Assembly (NCBI RefSeq): GCF_004345855.1
Contig: NZ_SLXN01000007.1
Span: forward strand, 124,001 to 188,000
Direction of reading: 5' to 3'
Origin: Sphingomonas sp. BK235
Lineage (GTDB): Bacteria > Pseudomonadota > Alphaproteobacteria > Sphingomonadales > Sphingomonadaceae
DNA: 64,000 nt
Of this stretch, positions 12,583-21,682 are shown piece after piece; position 1 is the first letter of the stretch; each line of letters begins with the position of its first letter. The notes beneath the pieces were generated by a model, which had not been told where the DNA came from, made no database searches, and was given only the letters and a program-made list of their open reading frames with translations. The position numbers and the translations under genes were made by a program.

Positions 12583-14124
12583 ATGAACCAGCGTCCCGCT
12601 CTCCCGCGCCCCCCGCACTGGCGCGTCGGCCGTTTCGCCGCCCTCGTCGCACTGGGCGCACCCGTCGCGGCGCAGGTGACTCCGCCCGCGGCACCGCCTG
12701 TCACGCAGGCGACGGCGCTCGGGCAGGTGCCCGCCTCGCCCGTTCCCCCCGCGCCGGTGCCCGTCATTCCCGTTCCGCCGGTGGCGCCGAGCGTGCCGCT
12801 GCCGACGCTCACCGCCGCGCAGCGCCAGCAGCTCGCGACGCTGATCGCCGACGACGAGCTCGCCCAGGGTCTGCGCGTCACCCGGCGCGGCGACCTCGAA
12901 GCGCTCGGCTCCGCCGCGATGGTGCGCGCCGCGCTCGATCACGCGCGCGCGGTCCATGCCGGGCGGCTGATGCCCGAGGACTTCCAGAAGGACTGGGGCA
13001 TCCGTCCGCCGGCGTATGACCCGCTGCCCGCCTTCGCGGAGGCGGTGTCGCGCGACCGGCTGTCGAGCTGGCTGCGCTCGCTGCCGCCGCCCTATCAGGG
13101 CTATGACACGCTGGTGGCAGGGCTGGCCCGCTATCGTGCGATCGTCGAGAAGGGCGGCTGGGCGACGCTCACGGCGACGCCCGCTTTCGGCAGCCGCGGC
13201 GGCGATGTCGCGAAGTTGCGCGAACGTCTCGCCATCGAGGATCCGCAGGCGCCCAAATCGGGCGACACGTTCGATGCCGCGCTGCTCGACGCGGTGCGCC
13301 GCGCGCAGCGCCGCTACGGGCTCAACCCGGCGGGGCAGGTGGGGGCGCAGACGCTCGCCGCACTCAACGTCCCCGCCGAGCGGCGGCTGCGCCAGATCAT
13401 GGCCAATATGGAGCGATGGCGCTGGCTCCCTCCGCAGCTCGATGAGAAGCGCGTCCAGGTCAACATCGCCGCCGCGGTGCTCACCGCCTTCGAAGGGGAC
13501 CAGCCGGTCATGTCGATGAAGGCGGTGACCGGCCGGCCGGGCAACGAGACTCCGATGCTGATCTCGCGCATCAACAGCATCGTGCTCAATCCGCCCTGGA
13601 ACGTGCCCAGCTCGATCGCGACCAAGGAATTATGGCCCAAGGAGCGCGCCAATCCGGGCTATCTCAAGCGCAACGGTTTCCGCGTGATCGATACCGGCGG
13701 CGGCGGGAAGCGGCTCCAGCAATCGTCGGAGAAGAGCGCGCTGGGTCGCTACAAATTCGACTTCCCCAACGAGTTCGCGGTCTATCTCCACGATACGCCG
13801 GCGCGCTCGGGCTTCTCGCGCTTCGATCGCCTGTCGAGCCACGGCTGCGTGCGGTTGGAGAAACCGGCCGATCTGGCGCGGCTGATGCTGCGTGACACGC
13901 CCGAGTGGCCGGTCGAGACGATCGACGCGACGGTCGCGGCGGGCAAGACGGTGCGCGCCGCGATGGCCGCGCCTGTCAGCGTCTATCTCCTCTATTGGAC
14001 GGCTTTCGCCAGCCCCAACGGGCAGGTAGGCTTCCGCGAGGATCCGTATAGCTGGGACGCGCGTCTGGCCGCAACCGTCGAGCGCCGCTCGGCGGTACAG
14101 GTGCAGGCGGTGGCAGCGCGATGA
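12583..14124 (+). CDS. L,D-transpeptidase (YcbB/LdtD type) with peptidoglycan-binding domain
   Basis: A 513-residue periplasmic enzyme that forms 3-3 crosslinks in peptidoglycan or anchors proteins to it. It has an N-terminal signal peptide (about residues 1-29, ending near PVAAQ), a proline/alanine-rich linker, the SCAFFOLD-type region of large L,D-transpeptidases, a PGBD-like segment (DAVRRAQRRYGLNPAGQVG), and a YkuD catalytic domain with H420 and C422 in SSHGCVRLEKP. The ATG at 12583 follows AGAGGAAG; the open frame begins at 12427 but the upstream part runs through REP sequence. It overlaps the downstream small-lipoprotein frame, suggesting joint expression. Confidence 0.93.
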   Translation: MNQRPALPRPPHWRVGRFAALVALGAPVAAQVTPPAAPPVTQATALGQVPASPVPPAPVPVIPVPPVAPSVPLPTLTAAQRQQLATLIADDELAQGLRVTRRGDLEALGSAAMVRAALDHARAVHAGRLMPEDFQKDWGIRPPAYDPLPAFAEAVSRDRLSSWLRSLPPPYQGYDTLVAGLARYRAIVEKGGWATLTATPAFGSRGGDVAKLRERLAIEDPQAPKSGDTFDAALLDAVRRAQRRYGLNPAGQVGAQTLAALNVPAERRLRQIMANMERWRWLPPQLDEKRVQVNIAAAVLTAFEGDQPVMSMKAVTGRPGNETPMLISRINSIVLNPPWNVPSSIATKELWPKERANPGYLKRNGFRVIDTGGGGKRLQQSSEKSALGRYKFDFPNEFAVYLHDTPARSGFSRFDRLSSHGCVRLEKPADLARLMLRDTPEWPVETIDATVAAGKTVRAAMAAPVSVYLLYWTAFASPNGQVGFREDPYSWDARLAATVERRSAVQVQAVAAR

Positions 14125-14135
14125 GGGACGTGACG

Positions 14136-14426
14136 ATGACCAAGCGATGGATGTTCCCGCTGCTCGCGACCGCGACGCTGGCGGCGGCGGGCTGCTCGCG
14201 CGAGCCCGAGCCCAGCCCCGAGCCGACGCCGTCGATGTCGGACACGCCGACCGCGACGCCGACCCCCAGCCCCGAGCCGTCGCCGATCGCCTCGCCGACC
14301 GCGATCGCGAACGAGACCGTGGCGCTGCCGCCCGAGGAGAAGCCCGCGCCCGACGAGCAGATGCTCGACGACGCCTCGGCCACGGGGATGACCGCGCGCT
14401 CGGCGCGGGATGCCGATCGCGAGTGA
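14136..14426 (+). CDS. Small Pro/Glu/Thr-rich lipoprotein
   Basis: A 96-residue predicted lipoprotein: basic start (MTKRW), hydrophobic stretch, lipobox LAAAGC with C20 as the lipidated residue, then a low-complexity tail made of short EPSPEP and TPTATPTPSPEP-like repeats. No enzyme domain is seen. The start at 14136 has GAGGGA upstream; an in-frame ATG at 14121 overlaps the L,D-transpeptidase stop and is the alternative. Its place after a transpeptidase suggests an envelope role, which is inference only. Confidence 0.7.
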   Translation: MTKRWMFPLLATATLAAAGCSREPEPSPEPTPSMSDTPTATPTPSPEPSPIASPTAIANETVALPPEEKPAPDEQMLDDASATGMTARSARDADRE

Positions 14427-14480
14427 TGCGTCAGTGGGCGCAGCGGCGGAGCGAGTCGCGCGGCTGAACCAGCCGAAACG

Positions 14481-15038
14481 GTGCGGCTTGCGCTTGACGA
14501 CGATCAAGTGTCGGCCGAAATTTCGTTCTTCGACAAGGGAGTAGGGTCGGAGAAGCGAGAGGTGGCCTTCGTGCCGTTCGACGAGGAAGGGCGCCAGTCA
14601 GCGGTGGACCGCGTCTGGCAACCCGTGCGTGATCACCACGCGGCGCTGCAGGCGGTGGTGGAGGAAGCGGCACGCGTGGCCCGAACGCCGATCGCCACCG
14701 TCTCGATCGTCGATCGCGCGCGCCAGTGTATCGTCGCCAAGAGGGGTGACGTCGACGACGAGATGCCGCGCGCGGCCTCCTTCTGCGCGCATGCGATCCA
14801 TCGTCCGGGCGAGCCGATGATCGTACCCGACGCGCGGCATGACCGGCGGTTCGCCGACAACCCCTTTGTCGTCGCCGCACCCTTCATCCGCTTCTACGCC
14901 GGCATCCCGCTGGTCGACCGCGCCGGCTATCCGATCGGCGCGCTCTGCGTGATCGACGACAAGTTGCACGACACCATGCCCGATCTCTTCCGCCTCGGTG
15001 AACTGGCGCGCGGGGTGGAACGGCTGATCGCGCATTGA
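14481..15038 (+). CDS. GAF-domain sensory protein
   Basis: A GAF-only protein of up to 185 residues. The domain runs from about residue 45 to the end, with IATVSIVDRARQCIVAKRG, SFCAHAIHRPGEPMIVPDA, DNPFVVAAPFIRFYAGIPLV and GALCVIDD, the pattern of GAF domains in the phytochrome/histidine-kinase family; the SFCAHAI cysteine is at the usual place of a ligand- or bilin-binding residue. There is no output domain. The start is uncertain: GTG 14481 gives the longest form and GTG 14562, preceded by GCGAGAGG, is a credible alternative. A stand-alone receiver follows 81 bases downstream on the same strand, so the two may signal together. Confidence 0.8.
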   Translation: MRLALDDDQVSAEISFFDKGVGSEKREVAFVPFDEEGRQSAVDRVWQPVRDHHAALQAVVEEAARVARTPIATVSIVDRARQCIVAKRGDVDDEMPRAASFCAHAIHRPGEPMIVPDARHDRRFADNPFVVAAPFIRFYAGIPLVDRAGYPIGALCVIDDKLHDTMPDLFRLGELARGVERLIAH

Positions 15039-15119
15039 CGCGCGCGGCCGCTTGGCCGACGAGGGTAAACGTTATCATCAGACAAGTCGCCGGCGGTCGC
15101 GCCGCGCCGAAGGAGGCGG

Positions 15120-15485
15120 ATGAAGAAGCGTATCATGTTGGTCGAGGACGATCCGAGCCATCGCAAGCTCTATGCGTCCTGGCTGACGATCGGCGGCTAT
15201 GAGCCGCGCGTGATCGACGACGAGCGCGGCGCGTTGGCCGCGGCCGAGGCGATCGGACCCGATGCGATCATCGTCGATATCCGTCTGCCCAACGTGAGCG
15301 GGCTCGACGTCATCGAGACGCTGAAGGGCGCCGCCACGACGCGGGCGATCCCGGTGATGGCGCTGACCGTGCTGCAGAGCCAGCATGACATGGACGCTTG
15401 TTACGCCGCGGGTGCCGACGCCTTCGTCTGCAAGCCCGATCATATCGCGAGCTTCCTCGACAAGGTCTCCGATCTGCTTCGCTGA
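15120..15485 (+). CDS. Single-domain response regulator (receiver only)
   Basis: A 121-residue CheY/DivK-like receiver with all phosphorylation-site residues: the acidic pair in VEDD (residues 9-11), phospho-acceptor D53 in IIVDIRLPNVSG, T83 in ALT, and K105 in CKPD. No output domain is present. A GGAGG ribosome site lies just before the ATG. It follows a GAF protein and probably relays a phosphorelay signal to an unlinked partner. Confidence 0.93.
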   Translation: MKKRIMLVEDDPSHRKLYASWLTIGGYEPRVIDDERGALAAAEAIGPDAIIVDIRLPNVSGLDVIETLKGAATTRAIPVMALTVLQSQHDMDACYAAGADAFVCKPDHIASFLDKVSDLLR

Positions 15486-15533
15486 GGCACGCGCGGGGCA
15501 GCGGCCGGACGTCGCCGCCCTCGCGCGCGCGGG

Positions 15534-17282
15534 TCAGCCTCGCGGCGAGGCCGGTGCGTCCAGCAACGGGGCGAGCGCCTCGACCGGGCTCGCGCTCGGC
15601 AGCGCCGCCAGCGCGCGTTCCAGTCGCGCGCCCCCGGCCGCGTCGAGCGGTCCGGTCAGCAGCCGGAACACGCCGCCGCTCGTCTCCCCCTCGAAGCCGG
15701 CGCCGTAGCGCTGGTGGAGCGTGGATAGATCGCCGTTGCGCCCCAGCATCGCGAGCGCGATCGCGTGCCGCAGCACGATCGTCTGCTCCACCGCGTTGAG
15801 GCGTGCTGTCGGCGGGGGCAGCAACGTCTCGTCGGCGCGAACGAAATCGGCCCAGCGTCGCTGCTTCCACAGGATCTCTGCGCGGAGCGGCGCGCTGTCG
15901 GGCACTTCGGCGAGGATCGCGAGCGCCTGATCGACGCGTCCGAGCTGCGAGAGAGCAATCGCCTGGACGCGCTGGCGGTCGGCGTTCATCGCCGGCGTGA
16001 AGTCGCTGCGCGCGGTGGTGCGCAGCAGCGCCACCGCGTCGGCGGGCCGACCAGAGAGCACCAGCAGGGTCGCGACCCGCGCCGAGAGCGGCCCCTGTGC
16101 CACGTCGCTGGTCCGATAACGCAGCTGATAGGCGAGCAGGTCGGCGGCGCGCTGATAGAGGCCGGCCTGGATCAGCCGCGCCGCGAACGCCTCGATCAGC
16201 TGATTGCCCTCCGCGCCGGAGGGGACGATGTCGCGGTAATCCCACAACAGCGAGGCGCTGCGCGGCAGCGGCAGCGTCGAGGCGGGGCCGATCATCTGGT
16301 CGAGCTGTTGCTGTACCTGCGCCTTGAAGCCGACGGGCCGCCGCGTCGTGTCGAAATAGCGCAGCAGCGTGGCGCCTTCGGCGAGCGCCGCGGGATGATC
16401 GCCTGCCGCGACCGCCAGCTCAAACGCCCGGCTGCGCGCGCGCTCCTCGATCGCGTCGCCGCGCCAGCCGAAGCTCAGCGCGGCGAGCTGCTGGCGCGCG
16501 GCATCGGGCCGCAGGGTCCCGGTCGTCAGACCATTCTCGATCGCGGCGAGCCGCGCGCCGGCGCGCAGTCGCGCATTGCCCTCGCGCTCCACCTTGCCCA
16601 CCAGCGTCTGCGCCGCGACGGTATGGCCGAGCTGCGCCTCGGCGCGCGCGCGGAGCAGCGTCGCGGCCAGATCGCCCGGCGCGGTGCCGCTCAGCACCGC
16701 CAGCGCGGCCTCGGCGCGGCCGGTCTCCACCGCCACCTCGGCGATCGCGCGCGTGAAGGGCTCGCGCGCGGCGCCGCTCCGCGCCATCACCGCGGGGGTG
16801 GCGCAGGCGACCTGCGTGCGGGCGGCTTTATAATGCGCCTGCTCCGACAGCGCGCGGAGCCGCCAGGCGCAGCGTTCCGCGCTCGGCGCGGCGTCGCCGC
16901 CTGCGGCGGGCAGCAGCGCCGCCAGCGCCTCCTCGTCGCGATGCGCGAGCGTCAGCGCCGCGCCATAAGCGATGCGGAACGAGTCGACGAGCATGAGATC
17001 ATGTTCGTCTTGGCGCATCGTCTCGAGCACGCCGATCGCCTCGCCGCCGCGATCCTGGCCGATGAGGCTGCGCGCATACGCCCAGCGCGCCGGCTGGCGC
17101 TCGCCGCCCGCGACGGCGAGCGCATGCCACGCCTGCGCGTCGGCGATCACCGGCCAGGCGGTGCGCCCCGTGGGAACGGGGAGCCGCGCCAGGGTCGCCG
17201 CATAGGGGCTGACGCCGCTCTGTCCCGCGGCGCTGGTGCTCGCCAGCGCGAGCGCCAGGACGATGCCGAGGCGCGGGCTCAT
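15534..17282 (-). CDS. Exported TPR-like repeat protein
   Basis: A 582-residue predicted periplasmic protein. A signal peptide (MSPRLGIVLALALASTSAAGQ) is followed by helical repeats rich in Ala, Leu and Arg with TPR spacing, for example WAYARSLIGQDRGGEAIGVLE, AIAEVAVETGRAEAALAVLS and AIALSQLGRVDQALAILAEV. No catalytic motif is seen, so a scaffold or protein-binding role is likely. I choose the ATG at 17282, which overlaps the stop of the small membrane gene upstream (ATGA); a second ATG lies at 17288. The two genes are therefore probably translated together. The function is unknown. Confidence 0.8.
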   Translation of the reverse strand: MSPRLGIVLALALASTSAAGQSGVSPYAATLARLPVPTGRTAWPVIADAQAWHALAVAGGERQPARWAYARSLIGQDRGGEAIGVLETMRQDEHDLMLVDSFRIAYGAALTLAHRDEEALAALLPAAGGDAAPSAERCAWRLRALSEQAHYKAARTQVACATPAVMARSGAAREPFTRAIAEVAVETGRAEAALAVLSGTAPGDLAATLLRARAEAQLGHTVAAQTLVGKVEREGNARLRAGARLAAIENGLTTGTLRPDAARQQLAALSFGWRGDAIEERARSRAFELAVAAGDHPAALAEGATLLRYFDTTRRPVGFKAQVQQQLDQMIGPASTLPLPRSASLLWDYRDIVPSGAEGNQLIEAFAARLIQAGLYQRAADLLAYQLRYRTSDVAQGPLSARVATLLVLSGRPADAVALLRTTARSDFTPAMNADRQRVQAIALSQLGRVDQALAILAEVPDSAPLRAEILWKQRRWADFVRADETLLPPPTARLNAVEQTIVLRHAIALAMLGRNGDLSTLHQRYGAGFEGETSGGVFRLLTGPLDAAGGARLERALAALPSASPVEALAPLLDAPASPRG

Positions 17283-17530
17283 GCCCATACGTCCGGGATC
17301 AGGCCCAGCAGCGCCGCGGCCACCCCGCCGACCGCGCTGGCGGCGAGGAACAGACCCGTCTGCCGCCAGTGGCTCGCCTCCGCCACCGGTGCCCGCGGCA
17401 CGGGAGCGACGGCAGCGGCCTCATCCTCCTCCGGCTCGAGCGACCAGTCAGGGTCGCGACCGCGCTGGCTGTCGGGCGTGATCGCCCGGTAGCGGGGGGG
17501 AAGGTTTCGGCCGTTCATCGTCCCATCCAT
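17279..17530 (-). CDS. Small C-terminally anchored membrane protein, unknown function
   Basis: An 83-residue protein: a polar, acidic N-terminal two-thirds (about residues 1-53, with LEPEEDEAAAV) and one membrane segment near the C-terminus (GLFLAASAVGGVAAALLGLI). It starts at ATG 17530 (MDGTMNGRN) with GGACGGAG upstream; ATG 17518 is an alternative. It overlaps the TPR-like gene that follows and is divergent from the secreted hypothetical at 17605. I do not recognise the family. Confidence 0.62.
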   Translation of the reverse strand: MDGTMNGRNLPPRYRAITPDSQRGRDPDWSLEPEEDEAAAVAPVPRAPVAEASHWRQTGLFLAASAVGGVAAALLGLIPDVWA

Positions 17531-17604
17531 CGACGTCTCCGTCCTATCATAGAGGCGGACGCGCAGCGCGCGGCGGTGTGGCGAAGCTTTCGCGGAGGAA
17601 TGGG

Positions 17605-18003
17605 GTGAGACGGTCGCTGGTTCGTGCGCTGCTGCCATTGCTGCTGGTCGCGGCCGATCGCGGCGCGGATTTCCGTGGCCTGATCACCAGCCACCCGATC
17701 ATCTTCGTCGAGCCGATCGAGCTGCCCTTGTTCGAGGGAGGCGCGATCGTCGGCCGAATGAACGTTCGCCTCGCGCTGCAGGCGCGCGACACCGACGCCG
17801 CGCTCCGCCTCTATCTCGACCGGCCGGAGGCCAGGTCCGCGATGCTGCTGGCGCTGCTGGATTTCGACCGTGCCGAATGCGGGCCGCTCGCGCCGATCAA
17901 CGTCGAGCGGATGAGCGGGGTGCTCAACGCCGCTATCGCGCGCGCGGGCGTCCGCGACGCGCGCCAGGTCCTGATCCTGGAAGTGACCAGCTCGCCGGTC
18001 TGA
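17605..18003 (+). CDS. Small secreted or membrane-anchored protein, FliL-like pattern (weak)
   Basis: A 132-residue protein with a short basic/hydrophobic N-terminus (MRRSLVRALLPLLLVAA) and a globular part with alternating strands and helices (FVEPIELPLFEGGAIVGRMNV, then an alpha-rich middle, then QVLILEVTSSPV). The order of strand, LP.F-type strand, helices and final strand recalls FliL-like membrane proteins, but I could not confirm this. GTG 17605 is chosen because GGAGG lies at 17594-17598; an earlier in-frame GTG is at 17578. It is divergent from the small membrane/TPR pair, sharing a promoter region of about 75 bases. Confidence 0.6.
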   Translation: MRRSLVRALLPLLLVAADRGADFRGLITSHPIIFVEPIELPLFEGGAIVGRMNVRLALQARDTDAALRLYLDRPEARSAMLLALLDFDRAECGPLAPINVERMSGVLNAAIARAGVRDARQVLILEVTSSPV

Positions 18004-18165
18004 TCGCGGCCGATAGCGCGAGGCCGGGTCGCCGCGGCATGGACAAGGCGGGATGTGCGGGGAGGCCCCGATGGCGAGCGCTGTCTGACCGATCGTGACG
18101 CGCCCGCTTTGCACCGAGGCCGATCGGCCTGACGTTGCCGGCCAGGTGTGGCGTTGAAGGCGGCG

Positions 18166-18816
18166 CTACGCCATGTTCAGGGCGTTGCGGTAGAAGGACA
18201 GGACGTTCTTCGATAATTCTTTCCTGTCGGTGCGCGACCCTCGATGGATCTCGCTGTCCACTGCGCCGTGCAGGGCGTCGAACAGCATGATCGCGGTCAG
18301 CCTGACATCATCGATGCGATGGGCTTGCTCGGCCTTTCCTTCCTGTAGCAACGCCTCCAGCAGACGGGTCACGGAATTGTCCGACTTGGATCGGCGATCG
18401 GCGGGATTGTACTGGTGGAAGACCAGATCGTGGAGCGCATAATCGTCGAGATACGTGTCCACGCATGCGGTGACGAATGACTCGAGCCGCGATGGCCAGG
18501 GGGCGTCGGGCGCTCGGGTCGCCTCTTCCACCTTCCGGCAGAAGTTGTCGACGAAACGCGATTGCAGCGACAGGAGCAAGTCGTCCTTGCTCTTGAAGTA
18601 CAGATAGAGCGTGCCCTTGGCGACGCCGGCCTTTTGCGCGATCTCCTCGATGCTGGTCGCGCCGAAGCCCTTCGACAGGAACAGGCTTTGTCCCGAGTCC
18701 ATGAGCTCGTCCCGCCGGATCTCGGCGGGTTTGGTTCTGGGTTTCTTGTCCGCCTGTACGGCGGACGCGTTTGGACCGCGCGCCGCTGGCTTCCGAAGCA
18801 TCATCCTGCCGGGCAT
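18166..18816 (-). CDS. TetR-family transcriptional regulator
   Basis: A 216-residue repressor-type regulator. After a basic N-terminal extension rich in Lys/Arg/Pro (residues 1-35), the TetR helix-turn-helix is clear: LFLSKGFGATSIEEIAQKAGV then AKGTLYLYFKSKDDLLLS. The rest is an all-helical ligand and dimer domain. It is the last gene in a run of minus-strand genes for two MFS transporters and a TonB receptor. Two identical palindromes of TetR-operator type, at 20304-20320 and 24230-24246, lie upstream of those genes and of the pump operon, so it is the likely regulator of the whole block (inference). No such palindrome is seen directly upstream of this gene itself. Confidence 0.92.
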   Translation of the reverse strand: MPGRMMLRKPAARGPNASAVQADKKPRTKPAEIRRDELMDSGQSLFLSKGFGATSIEEIAQKAGVAKGTLYLYFKSKDDLLLSLQSRFVDNFCRKVEEATRAPDAPWPSRLESFVTACVDTYLDDYALHDLVFHQYNPADRRSKSDNSVTRLLEALLQEGKAEQAHRIDDVRLTAIMLFDALHGAVDSEIHRGSRTDRKELSKNVLSFYRNALNMA

Positions 18817-19065
18817 CCTGCCTCCACACCCATGCTGCCCATGGTCACCGGGTTCGAAGGGCAGACTCGGCTTTCCTAGGGCAGTCGCTCCCGCATTGCC
18901 ACATCACTGGTACAGGCGTCGCTCCGTAGAAGCGGCCCGTCAGCGCGCGGCAGCGATGTGCGGTTCTCCGGCGCGAGAGTCCCGGGAGTCGGATCTCTAC
19001 GACGGGCAGCAGCGCCCGAGACGGCAGACGCGCGCCGAGCCTGGCGCCGCCCTGCGCGTCCTCCA

Positions 19066-20259
19066 TCAATGGCCGGCGATCACATGCGCGCGACCGCCCG
19101 GTAGGCTGATCACGCCGTTGACCAGCAGCAGGCCGAGGAGCGCGATGAGCGGCCACTTCCATCCACCGGTCCAGCCATGAAGAAGGGCCGCGGCGAGCGG
19201 TCCGGTCGCCGCGATCAGATAGCCGATCGTCTGTACCATGCCCGAGAGCTGCGTCATCTGCGGATGGTCGACGGTCCTCTTGGCGTAGAGCACGCCCGGG
19301 ATGCCCTGGCCGGCGCCCATGCCCAGGCCGAGCAGGATGACCCACACCGGCGCGCCGGGCACGGGCGCGAGCAGGATGCCGACGATCCCGACGACGCAGA
19401 AGCCGATCGAGAGGAGAAGCTCGCGACGGTGATCGTTGCGCCGGGCGGCGATGGTCGGACCGACGAAGCCGCCCGCCGCGACACCGAAGATCGAGAGCGC
19501 CAGGTAGAGCCCCGCCGTCGCGGGCGCGACTCCCTTGCTGACATAGATGGCGGGCAGCCACGCCAGCATGGTGTAGAAGACGAGGCATTGGATGCCGAAG
19601 AAGCCGGCGATGCTCCACGCGGTGCCGTGACGCATCATCGCGTGCCAGGCCCGTTTCACGCGTGCCCCCGGGCGGCCGCGGGATGTGCCGAGAAGGGGCA
19701 GCATCGCCACCATCGCCGCGATCGCCGGCACCGCGGCGATCCCCAGCGCGAGCGGCCAGGAGCCGCCGGTGGCGTGGTAGATCGGCACCGAGAGCGCCGC
19801 CATGATACCGCCGCCGCCGCCCATCATCATGGCGTAGATCCCCATCATCACCCCCAGCCGCTGGGGGGCGAACCGCTGCCGGATGAAGACGGGGGTCAGC
19901 ACGTTGAGCGCGGCGATCCCTGCACTCGCGATGACGGTCCCGACCAGCAGACCGGGGACACCCGACGAACGGACGATGACTCCCGCGGTGAGGATGGCCA
20001 GCGACAGAAGCAATGCGCGTTCCTCACCATGCCGCGCGGCGATGTTACCGCCGATCGGCGAGAAGAGGCCCATGCAGAGCGGGGGAAGCGCGGTCAGGAT
20101 GCTCGCGATGACGGGATGAAGACCCATGAACGGGATGAGCGGGTCCACCCCGCCGAACACGACCCGAAGGTTGAGGCAGACCAGCACCACAGCGATCAGC
20201 ATCGTTACCTGGCGTTCCCGCTTCTCGGGCTGAGACCCCACCGTCGCTGCTCCGGTCAT
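19066..20259 (-). CDS. MFS transporter, CynX/NimT (cyanate permease-like) group
   Basis: A 397-residue major facilitator with about 12 membrane segments. The opening VTMLIAVVLVCLNLRVVFGGVDPLI, split here into recognisable pieces, and SPIGGNIAARHGEERALLLS match the CynX-type subgroup (CLNLR..., loop 2-3 with GGxIAxRxGxER). The ATG at 20259 (MTGAATVG) is chosen because AAGGAG lies seven bases upstream; longer in-frame starts exist at 20283 and 20301, the latter reaching the operator. The operator-like palindrome at 20302-20318 lies about 45 bases upstream. The substrate is unknown; known relatives move cyanate, nitroimidazoles and other small organic anions. Efflux or uptake cannot be decided from sequence. 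Confidence 0.88.
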   Translation of the reverse strand: MTGAATVGSQPEKRERQVTMLIAVVLVCLNLRVVFGGVDPLIPFMGLHPVIASILTALPPLCMGLFSPIGGNIAARHGEERALLLSLAILTAGVIVRSSGVPGLLVGTVIASAGIAALNVLTPVFIRQRFAPQRLGVMMGIYAMMMGGGGGIMAALSVPIYHATGGSWPLALGIAAVPAIAAMVAMLPLLGTSRGRPGARVKRAWHAMMRHGTAWSIAGFFGIQCLVFYTMLAWLPAIYVSKGVAPATAGLYLALSIFGVAAGGFVGPTIAARRNDHRRELLLSIGFCVVGIVGILLAPVPGAPVWVILLGLGMGAGQGIPGVLYAKRTVDHPQMTQLSGMVQTIGYLIAATGPLAAALLHGWTGGWKWPLIALLGLLLVNGVISLPGGRAHVIAGH

Positions 20260-20301
20260 CTGCACGCTCCTTCGACTTCCCATGAAGGCCGCGGGATACA
20301 T

Positions 20302-20318
20302 ACTGACCGTCGGTCAGT
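20302..20318. promoter_or_regulatory. TetR-type operator upstream of the CynX-like MFS gene
   Basis: ACTGACCGTCGGTCAGT is an 8+1+8 perfect inverted repeat. The stretch TGACCGTCGGTCAGTCA (20304-20320) is repeated base for base at 24230-24246. Its size and symmetry fit TetR-family operators, and a TetR gene lies 1.5 kb away at 18166-18816. Confidence 0.75.
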
Positions 20319-20411
20319 CAACATTGCCGCACTTGGCCGGCGCCGAGTGGCTCCCCTAGGAACGATGCCGCGTCGCCGCCGGTAGGGCTGGCGTCCGCAC
20401 GCGAGCGTCGT

Positions 20412-21668
20412 TCACCCGGCGCGATCCGGCACGACGCGCGCGAGGAGGGCGCAGGTCGCGATCACCGCGGCGGCCCCGCCGGCGTAGAAGAGCGGCCAGC
20501 CCAGCAGTGGCACCAGCCGCGTGAGCACGACGAGCAGCAGCGTGGCGACCAGCCGGCTGAGCCCGTAGAGGACCGCATAGTCCGTGGCCGGCTGCTCGCC
20601 GCGCGCCCAGCCCAGCGTCGCGGCGCAGATGATGACGAAGAAGCCGCTGGTCCCGCCGCTCACGGCGATCGCCCCGACGATGGCGGGCAGCGCGCCTCCC
20701 CCCGCGGCGCCGATCGCCATCGCGGCCGCCGCGCCGAGACACAGGCCGGCATAGACCAGCATCCCGCGTCGCGTGCCGAGGTGACGAAGCGACGGGATCG
20801 CCAGCAGCGATGCGATCAGCCCGCAGGTCGGCGCGCCGATGCCGACGATCCACCCGATCCGTGCGAGCGGTACGTGGAGATCCACCAGCATGACCCTGTT
20901 GAGGAACGACAGGGCCGCCATCGTCGCGCTCGCCAGCGACAGCAGGGCGAGGCGTTGCCGCATGTCGCGCCGCCGCAGCATCGCGAGAAGATCGGCGCGG
21001 CGCGGCGTGCCGGCAAGCTGCGGCGGCTCGCGGCGACGCAGGATCAGGAGCGGGATGACCGCGAGCAGGCAATAGGCGGCGCAGAGGTGGAAGCTCAGGC
21101 TCCAACCCAACCGGGTCGCCAGCGCCACGAAGATCCCGCCGCCGAGGATGGATCCGATCGCCAACGCTGCGACCTTGAGCCCGCCGGCCGCGATCCGCTG
21201 CGCGCCGGCGACGCTGGTCGTGCACAGCGCGTCGAGCGCGAGGTCCATCGTCGCCGCCGCGAGGGCGATGCCGAGCCCGAGCGCCAACAGGATCGGCGGC
21301 GGCGCGGCCTCGCCCCGCGCGACGGCGAGCAGCAGCGCGACGATCGCCCCCTGCATCAGCGCGATCCAGGCGATCCGCGGTGCGCGCGCGCTTGGACGCA
21401 CCACGTCGATCAACGGCGCCCACAGGAAGGTGAGCCCGAACGGCACGAGGATGATGAAGAACCAGCCGACCGCGGCGAGATCGATCCCGCGCGCGCGCAT
21501 CAGGGGCGGTAGGCCGCCTTGCATGAGCCCGTAGATGAGCCCGAAAGAGGTATAGAGAGATGTGGTGGCGGCGAGCAGCGGCCAGTCCGCCCGGCGCGGC
21601 GCGCCCGCGACGGGTGCCGGAAGAGGCGTCGCTCGCTCCGCCACGGGCGGTCGCACGGTGGATGCCAT
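20412..21668 (-). CDS. MFS permease of the AmpG/RhtX type
   Basis: A 418-residue inner-membrane transporter with 11-12 predicted segments. The FGLTFLWAPLIDVVRP segment after the second or third helix is characteristic of AmpG and the RhtX/FptX siderophore-permease group, as is the short N-terminus ending in LPPLMRARGI. The ATG at 21668 follows GGAGG; only 14 bases separate it from the TonB-receptor stop, so the two are probably one operon, with outer-membrane and inner-membrane uptake steps encoded together. This pairing resembles TonB receptor/single-permease siderophore systems. A muropeptide permease is the main alternative. The substrate remains inference. Confidence 0.85.
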   Translation of the reverse strand: MASTVRPPVAERATPLPAPVAGAPRRADWPLLAATTSLYTSFGLIYGLMQGGLPPLMRARGIDLAAVGWFFIILVPFGLTFLWAPLIDVVRPSARAPRIAWIALMQGAIVALLLAVARGEAAPPPILLALGLGIALAAATMDLALDALCTTSVAGAQRIAAGGLKVAALAIGSILGGGIFVALATRLGWSLSFHLCAAYCLLAVIPLLILRRREPPQLAGTPRRADLLAMLRRRDMRQRLALLSLASATMAALSFLNRVMLVDLHVPLARIGWIVGIGAPTCGLIASLLAIPSLRHLGTRRGMLVYAGLCLGAAAAMAIGAAGGGALPAIVGAIAVSGGTSGFFVIICAATLGWARGEQPATDYAVLYGLSRLVATLLLVVLTRLVPLLGWPLFYAGGAAAVIATCALLARVVPDRAG

Positions 21669-21682
21669 GACCCGCTCGCCTC

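Noticed and set aside
18086..18098. TGACCGATCGTGA as a possible third TetR operator
   Set aside because: Only one half matches the shared palindrome, and it lies downstream of the TetR gene, not before a promoter.
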